DNA of 64,000 bases from Dillenia suffruticosa. Lineage: Eukaryota > Streptophyta > Magnoliopsida > Dilleniales > Dilleniaceae. The position numbers and the translations under genes were made by a program. The stretch is from positions 20,387,056 through 20,451,055 of the forward strand of contig JAVTVX010000010.1 of the NCBI GenBank assembly GCA_033439265.1, read 5' to 3'. The notes under the pieces are model-generated. The model worked only from the letters and a program-made list of their open reading frames with translations. It ran no database searches and was not told the origin of the DNA. Of the stretch, positions 58,715 to 64,000 are shown piece after piece; position 1 is the stretch's first letter, and each line of letters starts with the position of its first letter.

Positions 58715-61700
58715 ACGTCCTCTCACAAACCGCATTTCTTTCTTTTTTTTTTTCTTTTCTGATTTTCTTATCAACTCAAAAAAATAACTGAGCGACCGGT
58801 AATAATATTTATTATATTATTATAAAATATTTAATTTAAATTATTTTCATCATTTTACTAGTGACCCAAAAAATTACATTATTATAAAATTATATGAGAC
58901 TTTTTAATGGAAAAGTCAATACAATAATTATTTTCATCATTTACTAAAAATTTAATTATCAAAATAGAATAAAATAAAAATAAAAAAACAAAGAGGGAAA
59001 AAGTGAAGATTTCCGAGTAATCTCCAACGCAATGATGAATACATGTTCCATGCAAAATGCAATTACCTCGATCTCAGTCAAATGAAAATCAACGTTACAG
59101 CAAAAGGAAAAAGGGTCTTGAGAATCTGTGGGGTTCACAAATCATAAGATGCCACGTATTGCACCGGCTAATTATTTGGCGGCCCATTGGGATTTTTAAT
59201 AATACAGTCTGGTTTCGTAATTATGCCGTTGATTTCATTGTAATTTTTTTATAATCAGAATTATTTTTTTATAAAATTATTATTAAAATAGAAGGTACTA
59301 TTTATAAAGAGTAATATCAAATTATGCGTTTTTTTCAAGTAAGGTAGTCGGAATGCAAGGGGATGTTCACATGACCGGGTCGACAGGTAAAGTCGTTACT
59401 CGTTGGAGGGTACCTTCCTTCCGAAGGATTCCCTTTACAATTGTCCAAATGCCCTCAACTCTGGTTTCGGGAGTGTTGTTAAAATAAAATAAAAACTATG
59501 TTTCAATTAGCTATATTTTTTTAACACACACCTTTGTTGGGGGAATGACTGATTATATATGGACAAAGCTGCTGAAGTGAAGGTGCATTATGACCCATTT
59601 CGATCTTGTCCTGCTGATATAATTTTCGTTGGATCATAAGAACCCCAGATTAATAGAGAAAAAAAAAAGGGTTAGAGAGACTTGAGAGGTCAACTTATTC
59701 TGCTACCAGGTTAGGTTTTTCCTAAAAGAAAGTTAGGGATGAACGAAGAGACGTTTATTAAAGCACACACGCACACCAGAAGGCGAAGGAATTAAGAAAG
59801 GAACCTAGTAGGGTAGATTCAATGGACTAGGATAAACTGATGATAATTTCATAATTCTTAGCAGGGTATTTTAAATTCAGCAGTTTTGTCTGCTTCTGAG
59901 CGATCCTACGGTTTGGAGTCTCAAGAATGTGCCACTTTCCTACCATATGAATTAAATTTATAATCATCGGCGGTGTCGAATAATTTAATGAACCAATAGA
60001 AGTGCAGAGAGCGCCACAGCCGTTTGTCAGGTTTAAAGAAAGAAAATAGTCCCCTTTAAAAAAAACAAAAAAACTTTTCCATGGCAATGTTTTTGTGAGT
60101 GTGAGACCCAGGTTCTTTCATAGAAAGAAGAGGTAAATACTTGTTTAGGGTTAATCAACATCAAAGATTACTGTCGGGACAACTTACGTTGCCAATGAAC
60201 TCCGAACTATCCAATCAAAAGCTACATCAAATGGTTGTCAATTGAAAGGTCGGTAATTGATTCTTGGCACTTCTTGTCCATCTCCCCTTGCACGAACACA
60301 GACCCTTCAATAGAGCGGACGCGAACTCGAACTGATCAATGAAAAAAGGGCCCTATTCACGACAAATGAATACCCCACATGATCGATCAGATGTTTATAA
60401 TTTCAAAAACTTTTTTTTTGATACTTTAATAAATATCAATAAAAATAAAGTGCCACGTAAAATTTTAAATATTATTCATTCTAAAAACTAAAAACTGTGT
60501 TATTTTTTATTATTTTCTTTTACATATTATACTTTTTTTTAAATATAAATTTTTAGTTTGACCCTTGCATGTTGTAATAATTAAATAACTTTGTACTACA
60601 TCAGACGACCATATTAATTTTTATTAAAAAAAATAATACCACCCTCACAAGAAAATGCGCTTTTCATTGAGACTAGTAGTTTGGTGGTATTGTAAGTTTG
60701 GAACACGAGTTCACAGATTCTATAACCTAACGCTTGAAACAAAATTAGGGTTCCATATGATAATTAACCAGTAACTCCATAGCCTCCTAGTCCTAATACA
60801 AAGCCTCGAGGTCTAGTTAGAAAGCTTGCACTTGAAAAAGTTTGGTAGTGTAGAATAAGAATATTAGAGGGGTGGAGTCAGCCATAAGATAGTTAATTTC
60901 AGTTTTCTTGGGCAGTTCACAAAAGCAATCTAGGGCAGCGCCCTCTAGGAAGATAATCTTTGAGAAAAATGGGTGCATTTTCGCCTTATAATATTTCAAT
61001 AACCTCCCCATAGGTAACCTAGTAACAAGCACCACTTTTGAGGGTATAAGTTTTGTTTTCAACCTCTCTTGTTAATATTATCTCCCTCCCTCTCCCTCTC
61101 TCCATTTTCTAGAGCTCAAGACAATGGAATATACAATAATGTTGTATTTGTCAAATATGCTAATCATTTGAATGAAAATGTTTTGAAAGATGAGTCTAGA
61201 CAATGGACGGGTTATCCAAAAATATAACCGGAATTCTCTTTAAAAATTAAATGCAATTACTTATTACTCACCAAAAAAATATTAATAATTTCAACGCTTC
61301 ATGGATTTAAATTTTGACGTAGATGATAATGATTTATAACTCCATTGATATCATCTTTTTCCTCTGCATATCTTAAATTCGAGTCTTTTTTTTATGGGCA
61401 CAGATGATTCGTAATTCAATTATATTGATTATTTTGTTAACAATCAAATCAAATGACAAATATCTTTTTTATATTTTTGGTGTGAGTTTTTTAAAATATT
61501 GTATCATCATTCTGTAAACATGGTAAGAAAAACTCTGAATCTGAAATAGTAAGGGCAACCAAGTGAGATTAATAGAGAAATTATTAAGTACATGGGTTTA
61601 ATTGTAATAACACAATATGAAAATTTTTTATAATTCTTTTCTTTTATAAATACATATTATTTTTGTTTTATAAATAGTAAGGGCATTATGCATTCTCGCT

Positions 61701-62341
61701 TTGTGTTCTGGTTGGGCTTTGCCCCCACCAAATGTATGGGGGGAGGGGGGGAAAGGGTAATCTACACGACCATAAATGACTACATACGTCAAAATGAAAA
61801 GGGCAAATGTGTAAATGAAAAATGAATATGAAAAGCACAACTAAACGTCCTTTTTCTCTCCTTTTAAACCCATTAAGAATCATTGACCCAAAAAAGGGGG
61901 AATCCATTAAAATCCACAAGGGTAAAAAGAGAAGGATAAACTAGGAAAGCTACTAAAAACACAAAAGCGCGTTTTTGGAAAAAGCCAGCTTACCTCCATT
62001 CGAAGGCCTGTACAGGACAACAACCGTTTTCCTTCTCGAATCCAAGGAATACAGAAGGAAACTTTAACTGGATTGACTCTCTTACAAAGCAGGCTTATAG
62101 AGAGGGAAAAGTCGGACAGAGAGCCTTACAGGGCGGAGAGCTTTCCTTTTCTCTGAATTTCAATTTTTGATAAAAAAAAAAGAAAAAACTAAGTTTCCAA
62201 TTTTATAATACTTTTATTTTGAGAAAAAAAAAGGTTTGCAAATGGAAGGGTTTGGCGTTTCTTTCAACTATTTCCAATGATGGGGGTTAAAACTTTTGGC
62301 AGTTTTTGCGGGCAAGCTAAAGCCATCTTATTACTCTCTTC

Positions 62342-62349
62342 TATAAATA
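62342..62349 (+). promoter_or_regulatory. TATA box of the DUF1635 gene
   Basis: TATAAATA, 102 bases upstream of the ATG, followed by a (CT)14 run (62401-62428) in the presumed leader. Confidence 0.65.
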
Positions 62350-62397
62350 AGCCACAACCCACGTTTCTCTGACTCCGTCCCCCCTAATACTTGACTC

Positions 62398-62400
<3 letters not shown>

Positions 62401-62428
<28 letters not shown>
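62401..62428. repeat. (CT)n in the DUF1635 5' leader
   Basis: Fourteen CT units between the TATA box and the ATG at 62451, so probably transcribed. Confidence 0.9.
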
Positions 62429-62450
62429 AAAGGAACGCTGAGAAAGAGAG

Positions 62451-64000
62451 ATGGAGGAGATTGGTTCTTTATGGAGTCCCCCAGAGGTGGGTCATCTGTT
62501 TTCCCTCTTCTTTAATTTGTATTTAAGTTTAATCTTGGTGTCATTTATTTGGTTTCTCCCCTTCACTATGTAGCAAAATCACAAGTTTACAAAATTTACT
62601 ACACTCCATTCCACACAAAAAATATGTTCTTCCATTTTTTTCTGCTTTTATCTTTTGTGGGTATCCCTTCTCCTTGGAATTCGTTTATCATTTTTCTTAA
62701 TTTGCATTTTTATTATTGTTTCTTCACTGCATGGAAGAATTTGCAAATCTACGAGAATTATACACAAAAGCTTAATTCTTGTTTTCCACTTTTCTTTTTA
62801 TTTCATAATGGTGGAGTAAAGGCCAAGAAATGCTAATGGAATTATCCATTTCTCATTATTTCTTTGCATTAATTCTTCATTTTTTAAGGATTTTGCCACC
62901 TTTTGCAGATGGAAGAAATTTTCTACTTTTGTTCCAAGTAAATTGCCCCTTCTGTATATATTAATGCTATTTAGAATCTGACTTTTCATATAATGTTCAT
63001 AGTACCGGTAAATCTTCGGGGCATGTGTTTGTGTTTTTCTTTTCTTTTTTTTGTTTTTATGTTGACTAAAGTTTTCATGTTGTGTGTTTTGGTCGGTAGA
63101 AAGAGCAATTTGTTTCCTCTCATGATCAGAGCATGTCTCAGTTGAAACTGTGAGTTGGATTTTGTCGGTGTTAATTAGATATTTTGATTTTTAATTCCAG
63201 TCTGAAATCATAAATTCCTGTTTTCTTCGATCTTTTTCTTTCCTCCAAGGTAGTTTGCCTTGGTTTGATTAATAAGAGTTAAGATTTTCTAGGGCCCAGC
63301 TTGGAATTTTACCTTTTCTAAGTTTGAAATAGTCGCTCATTGATCGGAATGATTGAAATCCCATTTCATGCCGATCACAATTTTTATTTTTCTTTTTTAA
63401 ATTTCTACAATCTGCTGGCCTTTAGGAGGACTGATGTTGATATTTTCCGCTATTTGAAAAAATTACCTTTTTTTTAACAAACAAAAAAGGAAAGAGCAAT
63501 GGTCTGGCAAGCATCAATCATGATCACAGAGAAATTATACGGAAAAGAATTTATAACATTATAATTTAGAAAATGTCATCTGGGATTAGTTTCATTACGT
63601 TTGCCTTATCATATTTTGTCATAAATTTGTTAAGTGAGATTCTGTATTATTGTTGTTTAACAGAACATTGAAGAGCTGAAGCAGAAACTTCTGCTGACTT
63701 CATATGAATTAGAGACTACAAGGATTGAAGCCGTGGAGGAAATTCGAAAGAACAAAGAGAACGTGAAGCAATTACTCAATCTGCTAATGATAGCATACCA
63801 AGAAAGAAATGAAGCAAGAGATCAACTTCAAAAGCTTCTCAACAAAGCAATCATTCCCACTAGCCCAAATGACTGCTGCTTCACAATGTTCCCAAATGAA
63901 AGTCCCCTGATTAAACCGATCAAAGCCAACTCTAGCATCACAGAATCCAACAGCTTATCCTCCCCTGAATTGTCAAACATTGACGCGGTCTCATCCCCTG
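62451..64000 (+). CDS. DUF1635 protein, 5' part, cut by window edge
   Basis: Exon 1 is 62451-62486 (MEEIGSLWSPPE, ends CAGAG|GTGGGT). Exon 2 begins at 63664 after TGTTTAACAG, in phase 0, and runs off the right edge. The intron is 1177 bases. About 125 residues are visible. The family's N-terminal coiled coil is clear: ENIEELKQKLLLTSYELETT, then EIRKNKENVKQLLNLLMIAY and QERNEARDQLQKLLNKA. A Ser/Asn-rich region follows. DUF1635 proteins are plant-specific and of unknown biochemical role. The coiled coil suggests dimers or scaffolding. The last part and the stop are outside the window. By gene order it would correspond to Arabidopsis At5g59760. Confidence 0.88.

Larger units (their letters stand above)
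48006..62341. other. 14 kb gene-poor stretch
   Basis: No supported gene. It holds a tRNA-Arg pseudogene (48724-48796), (AT)n at 50949-50970, 51325-51359 and 57747-57768, (CT)n near 50470-50492 and 54294-54317, a (GA)n of 54 bases (56024-56077), a C7-G11 palindromic tract (52275-52292), SINE-like pieces near 52735, 53160 and 60664, an internally repeated AT block (55391-55635) and a cluster of G-boxes (58565-58714). Confidence 0.5.

Overview
The window is nuclear DNA from a flowering plant, almost certainly a eudicot. Genes have several GT-AG introns, are separated by very AT-rich spacers with many (CT)n/(GA)n and (AT)n microsatellites, and encode plant-only families (SOSEKI, EAR-type C2H2 zinc fingers, DUF1635, TIP1 aquaporin, MYB48/59-type MYB). 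All gene models come from reading exons, splice sites and protein motifs directly; no search was run.

Layout, left to right: a small unrecognised two-exon gene (3595-4392, +); a ZAT11/12-type two-finger repressor (6389-6964, -); an MBD7-like methyl-CpG-binding protein (11632-13098, +); tail-to-tail with it, a domesticated PIF/Harbinger transposase of the ALP1-like/At3g55350 type with a 3.6 kb intron (14465-19261, -); a SOSEKI polarity protein (23155-26316, -); a 10 kb gene-poor stretch; a MYB48/59-type R2R3-MYB (36352-37286, +); an unrecognised two-exon gene (39033-40155, -); a very-long-chain 3-hydroxyacyl-CoA dehydratase of the PTPLA group in nine exons (43454-45795, +); converging on it, a TIP1 tonoplast aquaporin (46667-47682, -); 14.8 kb without a convincing gene; and the 5' part of a DUF1635 gene running off the right edge (62451-64000, +).

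From memory, ZAT12, MBD7, a DUF966/SOSEKI gene, MYB59, a PTPLA dehydratase and a DUF1635 gene lie in this order at Arabidopsis At5g59820 to At5g59760. The window therefore looks like a conserved gene block into which the ALP1-like gene, the 39 kb gene and the TIP have been added, or from which Arabidopsis lost them. MBD7 and a Harbinger-derived protein (HDP1) act in the same Arabidopsis DNA-demethylation (IDM) complex, so finding an MBD7-like and an ALP1-like gene as direct neighbours is the most interesting point of layout.

Mobile-element traces are small and decayed. They include two copies of one tRNA-derived SINE with recognisable target-site duplications (one inside a coding-like fragment), a LINE 3' end with RNase H coding, a foldback/MITE-like element, other SINE-like pieces and a decayed tRNA-Arg(UCG) pseudogene. 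I saw no CRISPR array, rRNA, intact LTR retrotransposon or virus-derived gene.
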